NCBI RefSeq assembly: GCF_032062135.1
Contig: NC_092862.1
Location: forward strand, 49,026,913-49,090,912
DNA length: 64,000 nt
Reading direction: 5' to 3'
Source of the DNA: Pyxicephalus adspersus
Lineage: Eukaryota > Chordata > Amphibia > Anura > Pyxicephalidae
Position numbers and translations under genes: made by a program. The notes beneath the pieces were generated by a model. It had not been told where the DNA came from, did no database searches, and worked only from the letters and a program-made list of their open reading frames with translations. Positions 10,396-23,249 of this stretch are shown here, piece after piece (the first letter of the stretch is position 1; each line of letters opens with the position of its first letter).

Positions 10396-10799
10396 ATCTG
10401 TATGTGCAGCAGCTAGTTCTCCATGATCCCAGATGATTCTCATGCTGGTGACTTTTCTCTAGTGTTAGACAAACTATTGTAAGGCAATTTGTATCTTATC
10501 AGAAGGATGAGTGGAACTATTAACCTTACAATTCAAAAACCGAACTTCCTTATTGCCAAAGGCACAGGCTGTGACTCTTCTGCAATAAAATATGCTTACC
10601 TGTCTGTTTGCAGTTTATTAGCTAAACTCACCTCTCCTGCTTTCATCTCCAGCATCTTTACTTGATCTTTTTTTGAGTTTGGGATCTTTGGCTAACTTGA
10701 ATGACCAGGCTGATAGAACCTCCTTAGTATGTAGGTAAGTTTGTTTTTGCCACTTCTGCAATTTTTTAATTGTAAGGTTTACTTCCACTTTAAGATTTA

Positions 10800-11053
10800 G
10801 GCTACGTACACACGTTTAATATTTGTGGTTGGAAAGGATTTTTCACTATTCTTTCCAGCGACATACAGCACCGTTCTATTCTTTGGAGAGGGGAGAACGA
10901 GCCTCTTGAATACGATCGTTCGTCGTTCATGGATCTGCCAGGACGGATTCATGCACGACATCAGACGAGCGCTCTACACATGCCAGATTCTCGTCTTGAT
11001 ACTAGCCCTGAGGAGATTAGTGGATGAGAATTAACTGACGTGTGTACGTATCC
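10800..11053 (+). mobile_element. Family A inverted-repeat element, complete copy with TTA target duplication
   Basis: The ends GGCTACGTACACACGT and ACGTGTGTACGTATCC are inverted repeats, flanked on both sides by TTA (10797-10799 and 11054-11056). A 3-bp TTA duplication is typical of PIF/Harbinger elements, so that superfamily is the best guess. The 254-bp interior is CpG-rich (GATCGTTCGTCGTTC) and encodes no transposase. Related copies lie at 5491 and 49995. Confidence 0.85.
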
Positions 11054-12881
11054 TTAGGGTCTTGTCTTTGAAATGATGCTTGATCTCTTGATTGTAACTA
11101 TAGATTAGCATTTTTTTCTTTTGTTTTTTTACTTGATTGGGTGATAAATCTTTAAGCAATCACTGTCCAGACTGTAAGTTTAAAAACTATTCTCTTTCTT
11201 AGTAATTTGGAAAAGATTTACTTAAATACCAAGGACAAAATAATCCATGTATGTAATGAAAATTAATAACCAATCAAAATGTTTTTGTTTAGTTATGAAG
11301 TTCTTTAGGATAGAGAAGGGTTACAACACCTGTCAAGGTTCATCAGGGAAAAAATCTATTAAGGAAATGTCCTCAATGTTTTATCAGTCAAGCAGTGAGA
11401 GTAACTCTCCAACAATACAGTTTTTTTTTTTTTGGTAACTGAAGGTTTCCCAGCCAAATTACAATTACTTGTTAAGGTAAGGTACATTTTATTATTACCA
11501 CCATTAAGTGTACTATTCAGCTCTAAACCTGCATCTACATTTTACATAGATCATTAAACATTGATTGAAGGAGAAAGTATTTATTGTTCCTTGTGCTTGT
11601 CTAAGGTCCATTACTCTGAGACCTGACGACTTCTACTGCTGGAACACTGACCAGACCTTGTAATGGTAATGCTTGAGATAATACTGCAAGGAGCAAAAGA
11701 CTGAACAGCAAAGTATTTTTGGGTCATTGGGCATCAACATGAAATTTTGGTTCTAAGCAATATAACAAAACCTAAAAATTATGATAAACAAAAGAGAGTC
11801 AAATAAGAAAAGTTAATTATATGGGTTTACCTAAAGCTTTATTGAAAAGCAATTAAGTGGTAAAACGGTCTTTAACCACAATCTGGTATCATGTTCTGGA
11901 AATTTAGCTTTTTCTGTATTTTTTAACTTTTTAATGAAACCTTAGGGTCCCCATAATCATAAAGCGAAATACCTAATTAGATGGACAGGTTTAAATCCTT
12001 GTACAGAACTAAGTGTTCATGGAGATGCCTTTGTTTAGCCAGCCAGTGGGTACCTGTGCAGGTTAATTGACCAATACATGTCTCTACACTGGACACTCAT
12101 TGATTTTGTTGCCTGATGGTCATCTCAGGTCTATAGAGACCTTTATAAATCCATTACATACGTTGAGTCCTGGACTCCACAAATCACTGAAGATAGGAGT
12201 TCTAAATTAATGTAATTGTAGCATTAGTCATAAGTTTTTTCAGTTCGCAGATCATCACGAAATCAGTGCCTGTGTTAAAACAGTCCACTACATGACAGAA
12301 ATGATGTCTAAAAATATCAATGTAATCAGAAAGTAAAACAAAACAGGTAGAAAGCAGGTCAGATTTTGTAATTATTTATATAAAATGAATCACCAGCAAC
12401 TTAAATTGTCAGCAGAGAAGACAGATGACTCTGTCACCTTAGCTGTCCAAACTGTTTTCCAGGAAGATTGCTTTTACACACTTAACAAAACTGGCACGAG
12501 GACCTAAAATAAGAAGTGAAAATTCTCTCAGTTCCTGCCAGATGTCTAAATCAATACTAGAACAGGAAATTAGATGTTATTTTTTTACTTGTGATTTCTT
12601 CCCCTTTATGCGAACAATGCATCACGTGTTTATCTGTTACACATCCAAAATAGTGTTGTGAGTTCTAAAGAATACGCAGCATTCCCTGTATTAAAAGACA
12701 TTAAAAGTGTGCATTTACACTTTCACACACATATGGAGTATCGTGGTTTTAAAAAAGTGCCAAAGGAAAAAGACACCAACATATAATATAATATAATATA
12801 CGTTTTTGGTGTTGGTTCTTGTCTTTGTTTCATCAAGGTTGTGTTGAGCCAACCTCTTTGTTCATTATTTAGAGCTCATAG

Positions 12882-13615
12882 TATAGGTATAAAGGGAAGA
12901 GGGGGAAAGAAGGAGGTTTCAGGCTCAGGAGGTTTTTGTGCAAAAATAAATCAAGTGTGTATTTTTCAAGTTACAATTAGTACATACATCAAAGATACAT
13001 ATTTATTTTAATTTCAATATCCAAATGCCTGTTATTGTCACAGGGTTTGGATACTTTATTCTAGACATAAGACTCCTTCCAATGTCATACAAAGTACATA
13101 TAAAGATTGAAAAAAAGGTAAGAAGGGGACTTGTTACGGTTGCATGATTCCCAATGCGTTTCGCCTGTTATAGGCTTCCTCAGGGGTATAAATTTGCAGA
13201 GATTGTATGATTTGTTTGGTGGAGTGTGGTAGGGGGGTAAAAGAAGCAGTATTCAGGCTGCATGCAGTTTGATATGTCCAAGCCCAAAGTAAAAAGATTG
13301 TTTAAATGTTGTCCTAGTAGATTAGGTCCAGTTTTAATATTCATATATATGTTTTTTGTTTCATATACCCTAATTTGTTTTTTTTTGAGAACCTAGTCAA
13401 GTAGGTATAGATCTATTTATCCTAAAGAAAATGGGGAGGGAGGAGAGGAATAAAGATATCCTATCTTATACAGCCAAGAGGGCTGCTATTGCGCTAAGAC
13501 TTATAGTTTGTCCATACAACCAGGAAAGGGTATGTAGTAATTCATGCAGCCAAAAAGCACAAAAACCTCCTGAGCCTGAAACCTCTTTCTTTCCCCCTCT
13601 TCCCTTTATACCTAT
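12882..13615. mobile_element. Foldback element of about 734 bp with 60-65 bp inverted ends
   Basis: The left end (TATAGGTATAAAGGGAAGAG at 12882, then GGTTTCAGGCTCAGGAGG) is mirrored at 13552-13615 by CCTCCTGAGCCTGAAACC and CTTCCCTTTATACCTATA with about one or two mismatches. AT-rich TATAATATAATATA strings lie outside both ends. The interior holds the motif CCCAATGCGTTTCGCC followed by GGCTTCCTCAGG at 13150-13185. There is no long ORF. The high arm identity suggests fairly recent activity or gene conversion. Superfamily unknown. Confidence 0.8.
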
Positions 13616-16600
13616 ATAATAAATTATAATATAATACCATATAATTTAAGCTTTTTCCATACTGTTAAAATCCTTACTACTCTAGGCAGCTTCAAAATAT
13701 AAAATTGACCCTGTAGAAGTTAACACATACCACACAGGTACAACATAGAAATATTCGGATGATGGGACTTTGGTACACTCATTTAAAAACAGAACAAAAC
13801 ATGCACAATCTTATTTTATTTATACACATAATGCAATACAAACTCAAAGTTAAAATTCCACAGAAAAGGGGCTACTTGCAACAAGCTTTTCCATCAAGTT
13901 AGAGTCCTTTATAAGTGTTCCTGCTTGGCTAATATACTTTCCTCAGGAGAAATATTGCACAACTGATAAGCAACAAAAGTTTTAGGGCCTCCTTACTATC
14001 ATCACTGCAATGAGTGCTAATGTGTACAACATGCAACTGTCCCTATTGCTAAATAATTCTTAGTGGGACATATCAACCTGCAGATCTTTTAACACATGTT
14101 CCTAAAAGAGCTGCAAATAATAATCTGTACCTCAATAGTGAATAGATTGGCATACACACACACTTTATACAGGAATACCTAAGAACTTGACCTGACTAGA
14201 ACGATTTTTGCGTAGAAACAGTGCTTAGGTAAAGCCATTGTGAATACGTGTTGGAAAAGTGTTTATTCTTCACATTGCCTGTTGTGTAAAAAATTCTAAC
14301 TTCCATAGATATAGGGCTCATTCTCTGCATGCTTTTGTTTAGGCTTAGATTACCTATGTAAGTTGTTAATGTAAGATACTGTAAGATTAAAAACTTGTAA
14401 TTTAAATGAAAAGATAAAATTACATTCCATTAAAATAATGTACTAACCTATTTATTGGTCTGTGAATCCAAACAGTAATATTTTTACTTTTGTAAAACTA
14501 TTTCTTTCAACTTAACCTGTCATATATAATATTCCTGACACTGAAAGTGTTCTTTAATTTACCTCCTACAATTTTTGTATTTAAGGTAACCCTACTATCT
14601 TAACCTCCTTCTGGGGGGTGAGGTACACCCACAGTTTCTTACAAACACACCTAATATCCAGTACAAGGTCCCCTGGGTTTTGCTAGGTATTTATTTTCAC
14701 TATCCCTACTAATATTCAAGCATGATATAAATTAGGGATATTTTTGGAATTAACTATCCTTTACTCCTTACTTAATTTGGCATTATAATATTTATAGATG
14801 CATTTCAATACTTAGGAGCCCAAGGGCCATACACTGACCTATTCAGCTCTTCACTTGTCCGAGGGTCCCGTCCTGCAGAAGGTAAGCCAATTTACTCTAC
14901 CTATTCACATATAATGCTCTAACCATATAATTTTTGATGTGTTAACTCACTCTATTGATTTGATATGGGCTTCATTCCATTGTTCCTTGTACTCACCCCT
15001 TACACACATATATTACCTTCCAAGCATTCTTGACACATTATCTTCCAAAACTTTATCAATATATGGGTTTACTTATGCCTCTGTTCTCATATAGTGTTGT
15101 ACTAGCCCTAAGCAAGCCATTTAGTACCCCTTAGGAAGCCTCACTGATAGGTGAAATGCGTTGAGTTATATTCTACGAGGGCTGCAACCCTTTAACATAA
15201 CCTATAGTACCGGTAGGATGACTTTGCTTTTCTGCATTGGATACCCACTTTATGTATGAACATGAAGGCTTCAGAATTAACTTTAAAGTTATCTGGATGT
15301 TTTTTGTTGATAGAAATTGATGTCTAGTGCCACTTAGTAGCCAGCCATTATTTAATGGCATCTTATATTGTATTATGAATTTGTTATTAATGAATACCAT
15401 GTCAATTTGTATTCAACTATTTATAAGTAAACAATGTTTGTAAACTTTTATGCAACAAAATCTGTCTTTTTCTTCCAATTGAGTTTATATTTACAACAAT
15501 TATTCATTAACAGGTATGGGATGTGTCAAATAAATCAATGCAAACATAAAAACACAGAAAAATGGTTTAATGGGAGGTTCTAACATACCTCTATGTAAAT
15601 GTCTGTTTTATATTACTGATTGAGTGTGACATTTTTATTGGTAGTTTGGAAAGCTGACATGTTTTACTTCAACACTCTACTGCCTTACAGAACAGCACCA
15701 AGCCTACAGTCTGATACAAAGCATGAATTCAAAACTTTAAACCAGTGCAATTCAAAAAGTATAAACCTGTTAGTATACATGTTTAAAGTAAGAATGTGAC
15801 ATGTATTACATTACTTTCACTGTACTGTAAATGACGGCTCCACAACTCTTTTTTAAAACAAACTCAATTTTCTCCTTGCCCTTATTGGTAAAGAAACCAA
15901 TGGCACAGATCTTAGTAATGCAAATTGTTATGCAGAAGCATTTTTCAAGCCCGTTATTTTGGGACCTCATACATTACTGTGACTTAACTGCTATGATGAT
16001 CAATCTATTTTGATTGTGTGAGTTTACAAGAAGCATAGCCCTAAAAAGAGAGAATACTAGAAAACATTGACTGAAGGGAAATATACAAACACTCCACAGC
16101 CAATGTAATTGTACAGAACACATGCCATAACTTTATGAATAATTCAGACAGAACGTGTACCATATTGGCAAGACTCCCCCAGACTGGAATCCAACATTAC
16201 ATTTAGCCACCTGTTAGCCAGAGACTGGCCCCCTGCTTCTACTTGTTGACATTTGTAACAGGCTATTCCCCAGGAAGGTATAGTCACTCATCTGCACTAA
16301 ATTCCATTTCTTGACAAAGATTTTGGGGGTTTGGGTTGGCATACGGCCTCCCCCATGTAATAGTGCTTTGACTTACCTGGATATATAGTATAATATATAC
16401 TCTGCACTATCCAATATTAACGCTCATTTAGAGAGGCCTCCTGCAATAGTGAGTATGAATCAAGAAGTAATTCCTGCTGGGAGGGGGCTTTAGGAAAATA
16501 ATCAGAAAGCATTCTGTCTCTGGTTTGCAAGGAGGCAAAACATTTTTACTTTATCAGATTACATTGAGCATATATTCTGGTATACTATCTGCAATGAGAG

Positions 16601-16762
16601 CAGTTTTAATCCAACGTTTCAAGTCAAACTTGTTTAAAGGGTCTTGTTTGTGATTTGGCTAAATGTTTCGGCTGATCTATTCATATAGCATGCATCATGA
16701 TATAATTTTTATTTAACAGCGGCCATGACAAAAGTAATTTTTTCAAAACAAAAGTTTTGAAA

Positions 16763-16795
16763 AGATGTTTGATTACAAAGATGTTTGATTACAAA
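16763..16795 (+). repeat. Tandem duplication, 16-17 bp unit, two copies
   Basis: AGATGTTTGATTACAAA occurs twice back to back. It is directly preceded by a small hairpin (CAAAACAAAAGTTTTG). Probably replication slippage. Confidence 0.85.
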
Positions 16796-18961
16796 ACACA
16801 GTAAATGAAATTATACTATTACTGCCTCTTTTTTCCAAATTTCCAAATAAAATTTCCAAAAAAAGTCACTCATTCAGCTTAACATAGATAAACTGTCCTT
16901 TATTTTATGTTGCTAAGATGGAAGAGTCCCTGTTGCATTTGGACTGCAGCTTTCAAAGTCCACTCTTACCCCCTTCCTTTGCATCTCAAACTTTATATGT
17001 TTTAAGGCAATGTGAAAATCAAAACAGGAGTCATATGCTTATATTTCCCATGCTAAGATTAAGGAACACATTTGTCTAGTTCCACAAATAAAAAAATTAC
17101 AATAGATGCAATACAATATTACAAGGTGGATGACAGGTGAAGCAAATTTAGAAAAAGGCTGCATGACAATCATACAAAAGCAAAATTTATTTTTTTGGAA
17201 ATCTTCAAATGGAAAATTTAACCAAGAAATGGGATGTAAAATGTAAATGATTTATTTCCTGGAGTCTTCCACGGACATTTCCAAATTTCACCAACATATT
17301 TTAAACACAAAAAAAGAGGTACCAGTGAAATAGGAACTCCTGCGTATCGGCATTTACTGCCCAATACTTATGAGAGATACTGTTGAACTGAAATTGAAAA
17401 TTTAGTTGTATTTTAAATCTGCAAGGGTAACTGTGGTTGTTGATTGTTAATGATTCTCTTATACCTCTCTTACATTTTTTAAAAGTAAATGGAACTGAGC
17501 TATCTGTTTCAACAAATGGAAAGACGCAGACATTTATTCACTGTTTTATCTAACAAACCTTTTACTGATTTTGGATCCTGCAATAATGGCCATCAATAGT
17601 TTTTATTTGAGAAGATAAAACTGTCAGAATTAACACTTATACACTGTAAAGGTAATTTGTGGGTCTACATAATGGACACTAAAATGAAAATTTAATTAGA
17701 TTGTAAGAATGAAGATTTTCAGAAATGCTTGTAAATGAAAGTACAGATTCTACTTAACTAGCTTGTTTTTGAATAATTAAGGTGTTACTGATGCTACAAA
17801 GATAACAATTCCATTTCAATTACTCACATGGAAAGTCAATATTCAGTGCTACAAGGAAATTGTGTAAGAGCACTGGAAAGAGTGTCTGTAGATTCTGTCT
17901 ATAGCCTTTCCCACTCGCTGCTAAGACTTGTCATAAAACAGTTGGGAATTATTACATTATCTCTGTATTCACATCAATTTGAAGACATATGTGTGCACTT
18001 ATTGTATGCACAAAAAAATTGGAAAATTACAGTTTCTTAGGTCATCCAGTGTTTTGCACTAATTAGTTCCATTTGTTCACTATTGCTTGTGGGAAACAAG
18101 GCAAAATATCAAAATAAAGAATATGTTCCCAAATTCTCTGAAGACACTGTGTCTATTTATTTATGACATTTTTTACCGCTACAATATCCATCAAGATTCT
18201 TTAACATTTAGGAGCCTATATACAAAACAAATATATCATTTATAGTAGCTAAAATGTTAGCTTCTTCAACTGTTTCCCACAAATAAACCTCATACTCAAT
18301 CTTTACACAGAAGGTTTATTGAGAGTTCATAATCCACAACTAAGGCCAGCATCTCAAGCAGAATTAAAATGACAGCGTAAGTAGCGGCCAAGCCCAAGGG
18401 TGAATCATACTTGCCTAAGCTAAAGCTGCTTTATGAATGTGAAGCCTACTTGGACAGAAGAAGTTGCCAATCATATAACTCCTGAATGAATATCAATCCC
18501 AGCCTTGATAATTACTATGTGAGCAATAAGAACGAAAGGGTTCAGGAGCACAGTGACATACACATTTTACTAAGTGTAAAGAGTTTCACATTAGAAGTAG
18601 GACTGGTTTGGGGAAAATAACCAATGGCTATAACCCAGACAGGGAGGTCGTTTTCATTTTTTGTCACCCAACACTCTTTTTTACTCTTTGCATGGCTGCT
18701 GGAAACATAAAGAATTACAATACTTTGCAAACAGTAAATGCTTTATAGGAATACATGGGTCAGAGTTTCTAATTTTAGAAATGGTCACACTGGGAGGATC
18801 GCAGGAGAGGAAGTAGGGTAAAGTAAAGTACAATTATTCATTAAAACACATGCGACTTCTTCACCTTGAAACAACTACTTTCATTGAGCAGCAATTTCAA
18901 GGACAGTAAGGTACATACTCCTGACCACTACACTGTTTATGCCATGCTGCCAGTAACTATC

Positions 18962-19230
18962 TCCTGGCCTCGCGTCCCCAATGTTCACACGCCAGGGATG
19001 CAGATGCCCGCCAGGCATCCCCAAGTTACACAGATGCCCGGCCGGCATCGCCAGGTGAAGAAGATGCCAGACATCGTCGAAAGGCACCATGGGCACCGCT
19101 GGAGGATGCCGCTGGAACGTGGCAACCAGGCAGGACTTTTAAACTCCCTGGCAATTCCAACCCGAGTGTGGCTCAGGGTTATCACTTTTGGTATGAAAAA
19201 TTCACTCGGGATTACCGCCAGGGAGGTTAA
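18962..19230 (+). mobile_element. Family C repeat with terminal hairpin, copy 1
   Basis: The right part carries arms 19142-19167 and 19204-19229, built on CTCCCTGGC and GCCAGGGAG, around GAGTGTGGCTCAGGGTTA. The left part repeats CAGATGCCCG and GGCATC blocks about every 33 bases. The right part matches 21400-21547. The long frame across it (182 codons) is a by-product of the repeat's GC-rich sequence, not a gene. I recall similar hairpins in ranid sequences; no family name is given. Confidence 0.75.
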
Positions 19231-20237
19231 ACAAGCTAATTCACCTTCACATTCTTTCAAGCCATCCTTGACTGGTTCTACCTACTTGCAAAAACCTTTA
19301 AAAAGCATAATTGCGGTGTCATGCTCCTCAAATTCAAAAATGTGCAAATTACACTTTAATTATGTTCATAAAAGATGGGATAAGGTCACACAAGCTAGAG
19401 TATTTGACCATTAAAGGAGTGATTAGAAAGTTGGTAGCTGACTCAACCCAACAATATCTGGTCAAAACTATATGTGGGGATAGTAGAGCTTGCCTTTAGG
19501 TTTTATATGTCTTTAAACTAATTGTGTTTATTCTTCACACGTTATATTCCCACAAAGTTCCTAAAATTCTCAGAGCCGTAATAAGTAGCATAATTTGTGA
19601 CCTGAACCACTAATTTAGGCTGCACTTCATTTTTCCTTAGGCACCACAGTTTGTTAAACTAGTCATAAATGGATGCAGACAGGATACTCAGATAAAATGG
19701 GAAGATTAGGACTTAAAACAGAAGTGTTCTGAGACATTAATCAGCTATTTGTAAAACCAAGGAAATCCAACTGTTTTGTCTTTTTGAAGTTCTGCTACAA
19801 GGGGAAGAGCTGCAGACAATCATTGCACACATACAGAACATTAGGTACTAGTCTGGTTTTCATTACATCAAGCAAGAACACATAGTCTTAGTTTCATGTG
19901 TTTTACTTAATAAACAGAACAAAAAATTGGATCAATTTTAGAGATATGGGAGGTTAATTATGAAGCGCATTGAATGAACAGATTTGGGGCATATTTTGTT
20001 CCCTATTTTACATACTCTCAAAATGTCCAAAGTCATTGTCAGTGAAAATGCATTTACCTTTGTCCAACTATCTATAAATTGTGAAAGGTTTGGGATCTGG
20101 CAGTTCCACTATGGCAAATACAAAAAAAATCTCTTTATGGAATTTACATAATAAACATGTAGAATATTACATTAATAAACTAGAAACATTAGCTTTTTAA
20201 CCAACCAATGGGCATTTATAACAATCTAAGTCTTAAG

Positions 20238-20301
20238 TTATAATAATTATTATTATTATAATACAGTATTTATATAGCACCAACAAATTACGCAGTGTAA
20301 G
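20238..20301 (-). mobile_element. L2-type 3' tail fragment, reverse orientation
   Basis: TAATAATTATTATTATTATA is followed by TTTATATAGCACCAACAAAT and TACGCAGTG, the reverse complement of the 3' end of the L2-type LINE. Only the last 45-60 bases are present. Confidence 0.8.
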
Positions 20302-20337
20302 TGTTTGACTATATGTAATGTAAGTGTTTGACTATAT
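20297..20337 (+). repeat. Tandem duplication, GTAAGTGTTTGACTATATG twice
   Basis: Two copies of the 19-base unit are separated by TAAT. They abut the L2-type tail fragment. Confidence 0.85.
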
Positions 20338-20888
20338 GATAGTCTTATGTATAGCCTTATGGTCAGTATGGCACACCTGTTACAACATAAAAATACAAAT
20401 ATATATTACAACTCTAAAATGAAGTTACCCCAGAGAAGTAATGCTGTACTATTATACCCATTAAATAGCAGAGATGTTTCATTTATTGATTTCAATTAGT
20501 GACTGGTTCTATGATGTCATATTTTATTTTATAATTTTACAGCTGTCTGTAATAGACCTTTTTTTTTGGCTGTGGCAAGCATGTTGAGTAAAAACAGCTA
20601 TTAGAAAACAAACATTGTCATTTATCATTTTAAAATGCTAGTTGTTGAAAATCTCCTGCCTTGTTGAGTTGAGTGCTTTTCATTTCCTTTTTGTAAACTA
20701 GTACATATGATTGCACATTTATGGTGTCTAGACTTTTCATTTACATTTCAATCCTATAACTTCTAGAAGATTTCTAGTATAAAATGCCAGGGAATTTAAT
20801 GGGTTTGAATGATATGTTAAGGTTGTATTCAAAGGAAATTGCAGTGTTTTATGAAACAGCTTTTTCCAAGTAAAGTTTCTATAAATTG

Positions 20889-20889
<1 letters not shown>

Positions 20890-20927
<38 letters not shown>
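20890..20927. repeat. (TA)n microsatellite
   Basis: About 19 uninterrupted TA units. A short (CAG)n run follows at 20956-20972. Confidence 0.97.
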
Positions 20928-20931
<4 letters not shown>

Positions 20932-21093
20932 AATGTTAAGTTGATCTTAGGAGCATGCAGCAGCAGCAGCAGCAAGACCACCTTATGTCTTTTGGCACCA
21001 TGTCGAGGTAGGGTCAGCTTAACCTCTTCCCATTTACACCTAGGGCAATATTTTAAAAAAACATGTTGCCACAGGTGCATGTGAGAAAAACTC

Positions 21094-21774
21094 TACTATA
21101 GCATTTCTCAACCACGGTTCTACTAAACCCCATGGTTTAACGTGTGCTAATGGAACCCTAACATCCCTGGTGGTCTGATAAATAATAAATATAAAAAATA
21201 ATCATTTAAAAAATCTTATTAAAAATATTTTTTTATTAGATAAACTTTTGGATTTATTGTTTATTATTTGGATTTTTTTTTATCTTTATCACTGTGATCA
21301 ATGTTAATAAATTTAAATTTCCCGCCAAGCCATGCCTTCCCAGCATACCGACGCTTCACGCATCACATCGATCAAGCCGAGAATGTGATGCAGAATCCAG
21401 CTGGGGTTCGCAAGAGGACGCCGCTGGATCGAGGGGAGCAGGTAGGATTTTTTTTTTATGAAACCCTGTGTGTGGCTCAGGGTTACCGCTTTTGGTACAT
21501 AAAATTCACCCCGAGCCACACTCAGGATCACCGTCAGGGGGGTTAAGCAAGTCTAGTCCCATAAATAAATAACAACTAACAACAATAAACTTTTCACTAT
21601 CTGTTAGGGCAGGGGGCTTCTTCCTAATAACCCTAAATGTAAGTCATACTCATGACAATAGTTCTAATATATTGTGAGCTGTAGGTACCACAAGCATTAG
21701 CAAGTGTTCACTGAAAATGAAAAATTACTTCAAAGGTTTCTATATGTTTGTGTTGAAAAGTTGAGAAAGGCTGT
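21094..21774. mobile_element. hAT-like non-autonomous element, eroded, enclosing a family C copy
   Basis: The left end AGCATTTCTCAACCACGGTT and the right end (reverse complement CAGCCTTTCTCAAC) are inverted. They match my recollection of a common vertebrate hAT type that begins CAG..TTTCTCAACC. Flanks TACTATAG and TACTACAA could be an eroded 8-bp duplication (6 of 8). The centre holds an AT-rich part and, at about 21309-21547, a family C repeat, presumably a later insertion. Confidence 0.65.
21309..21547 (+). mobile_element. Family C repeat with hairpin, copy 2
   Basis: From about 21415 it aligns with copy 1: GACGCCGCTGGATCG, then GTGTGGCTCAGGGTTACCGC, then GGATCACCGTCAGGGGGGTT. The inverted pair GTGTGGCTCAGGG and CCCCGAGCCACAC can fold. 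The left 100 bases differ from copy 1, so the family has variable left parts or the copies are chimeric. Confidence 0.7.
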
Positions 21775-22460
21775 ACTACAAGTTCCAATTTTTTTGTTAT
21801 GAACTATATTTGAGCTCTACTCTACCAAACTATTTAAAAAGGTGATAGACTATTCATCAGCCTACTCCAAAAATGATCAAGAGACATTTTTTAGCACTGA
21901 CATAAGTAAAGAATAATTGAGAAAAAGGATTGAAGAGCAGAATTGCAACACAAATGATTTTCAGATCCTTACAACAATACTATTTTAAACCTGACACTGA
22001 AATAGGCTAAGCAGATAATGAAGCATATGAGTTCCCTACATAAGGCAGAAGGTTATTCCAGGAGATGTCCTTTGAAATAAGCAAAGAAAGATCCCAATTT
22101 CCCACATGCGCAATAAGATTTGTCAGGACAAACCAAGAAACCAGAACAATGCAGGACCGGAAGACAGCTCCAGGGGCAGCTGACTTTTAATAAACAAAAC
22201 ATTAGACAGGTCTAATTCAGTAATAACTACATTGTAGAGCAAATTATATAATCAGAAGAAATTTACCAGTGCACAACCTTATGCCAAGTAAGTTAATGGA
22301 TGTGTATGAATTTATTAACTGTACCTAAGAATTTACCAAATCTGAATTTACCGTATCCAATTTGTTTTCTCTGCGTTTCCTACATTAGCAACATATTATG
22401 TAAAAGATATGTAGACCACACCACAATAGAAGATAATGGAAAAAGTGACAATATACTCAC

Positions 22461-22586
22461 AGTTATACTGAGGATTGATGTTTTTTCTGGCCTCGAGGCT
22501 GTTTACTGTTATTTGGAAGATGATGTTCAGCAACAGGAATGAAAGACTGGTGAAACATAAGGATTTTAATAACCGTCCTGTATGTC
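22461..22586 (-). CDS. piezo2: PIEZO2 coding exon (third coding exon), 126 nt
   Basis: PIEZO2 is a trimeric plasma-membrane cation channel gated by membrane force, used for touch and proprioception. This minus-strand exon is bounded by a pyrimidine-rich acceptor (CTCTGCTTTGTTTTGCAG just above 22586) and the donor GTGAGTAT below 22461. It starts and ends in phase 1: two bases complete a Gly codon, 41 codons follow, and one base of a Cys codon remains. The peptide begins GHTGRLLKSLCF and continues SLSFLLLNIIFQIT, a hydrophobic membrane segment, then SLEARKNINPQYN. From memory this matches vertebrate PIEZO2 at roughly residues 54-95 with few substitutions, far closer than PIEZO1. It joins in frame to the exon at 50746-50841. 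The flanking in-frame codons on either side are intronic and not part of the protein. Confidence 0.95.
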
Positions 22587-23249
22587 CTGCAAAACAAAGC
22601 AGAGAGTTGTATTTTAGGAATGGGGAAATCATAGTGACAATTGCAATCTTTCATTGTTTCCACTTCTAGAATGCAGAGACTAATCTGTGTTGTCCTAAAA
22701 TCTCAAGTGGAGACCAGAGCTCATAGGACTTAATGAAAAGTAACTGTGTGATTCTTTTTGCTGGTAATCATGGTATCAATTCATCCCAAACAAATACATT
22801 TACTATGACTTGTTACACTCTAAATAGTCACATACATTTTCATTTTACTCATATAGCTACATTTTGAAGCAACAACCAGATCAGAGGCTACAGATGTGTT
22901 TACCTCTACCTTTATTTTATTCAGTATTGCATATTTCACAGAAAATAGGATGATTCATGCTAAAACATTAATTGATGGCCCAAACTAAAAACATATAGCT
23001 ATAAAAATATTCAGTATGGTAAACAGTTATCTGCTTGTCACACATTTAAGCACTCAGGAGTCAGTTAAGGAATACAAAGGACATGATATTGTAGACTTGG
23101 TACTTGCAAATGGTGACCAAATGTCTGATGTGAGATACAATTTGGGTTATTCTGATCCCCAATGTCTGAAAAACTGAAAAATCATAACAAAAATCACAAT
23201 CATAAAATACAAAATGATTTAGATTTTAAAGGAAACATTTGGCTAGTAT

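Larger units (their letters stand above)
1..22460 (-). other. piezo2: piezo2 intron downstream of the 22461-22586 exon (5' part; continues beyond the left edge)
   Basis: The donor GTGAGTAT on the minus strand starts at 22460. I looked on the minus strand for the next PIEZO2 exon (expected to continue after the Cys codon split at 22461) and did not find it. Stretches where I see only unrecognised AT-rich intronic sequence are 4480-5190, 5740-6830, 6945-7165, 7590-8195, 8755-10170, 10400-10795, 11060-12880 (with a T run near 11420), 13620-18960, 19235-20235, 20340-20885 and 21780-22455. Short ORFs in these stretches have no recognisable domain. Confidence 0.85.

Noticed and set aside
18866..19414. 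182-codon plus-strand ORF
   Set aside because: It is built over the family C repeat and its GATGCCCG array. It has no domain and shows the composition of a repeat rather than a gene.
1..22460. Next piezo2 exon after 22461
   Set aside because: I looked for a minus-strand acceptor followed by a TWEK-like continuation and found nothing convincing. It is probably left of the window.
22396..22632. The full 78-codon minus-strand frame as a stand-alone small protein
   Set aside because: Only 22461-22586 is coding. The flanking parts lie beyond a clear acceptor and donor.
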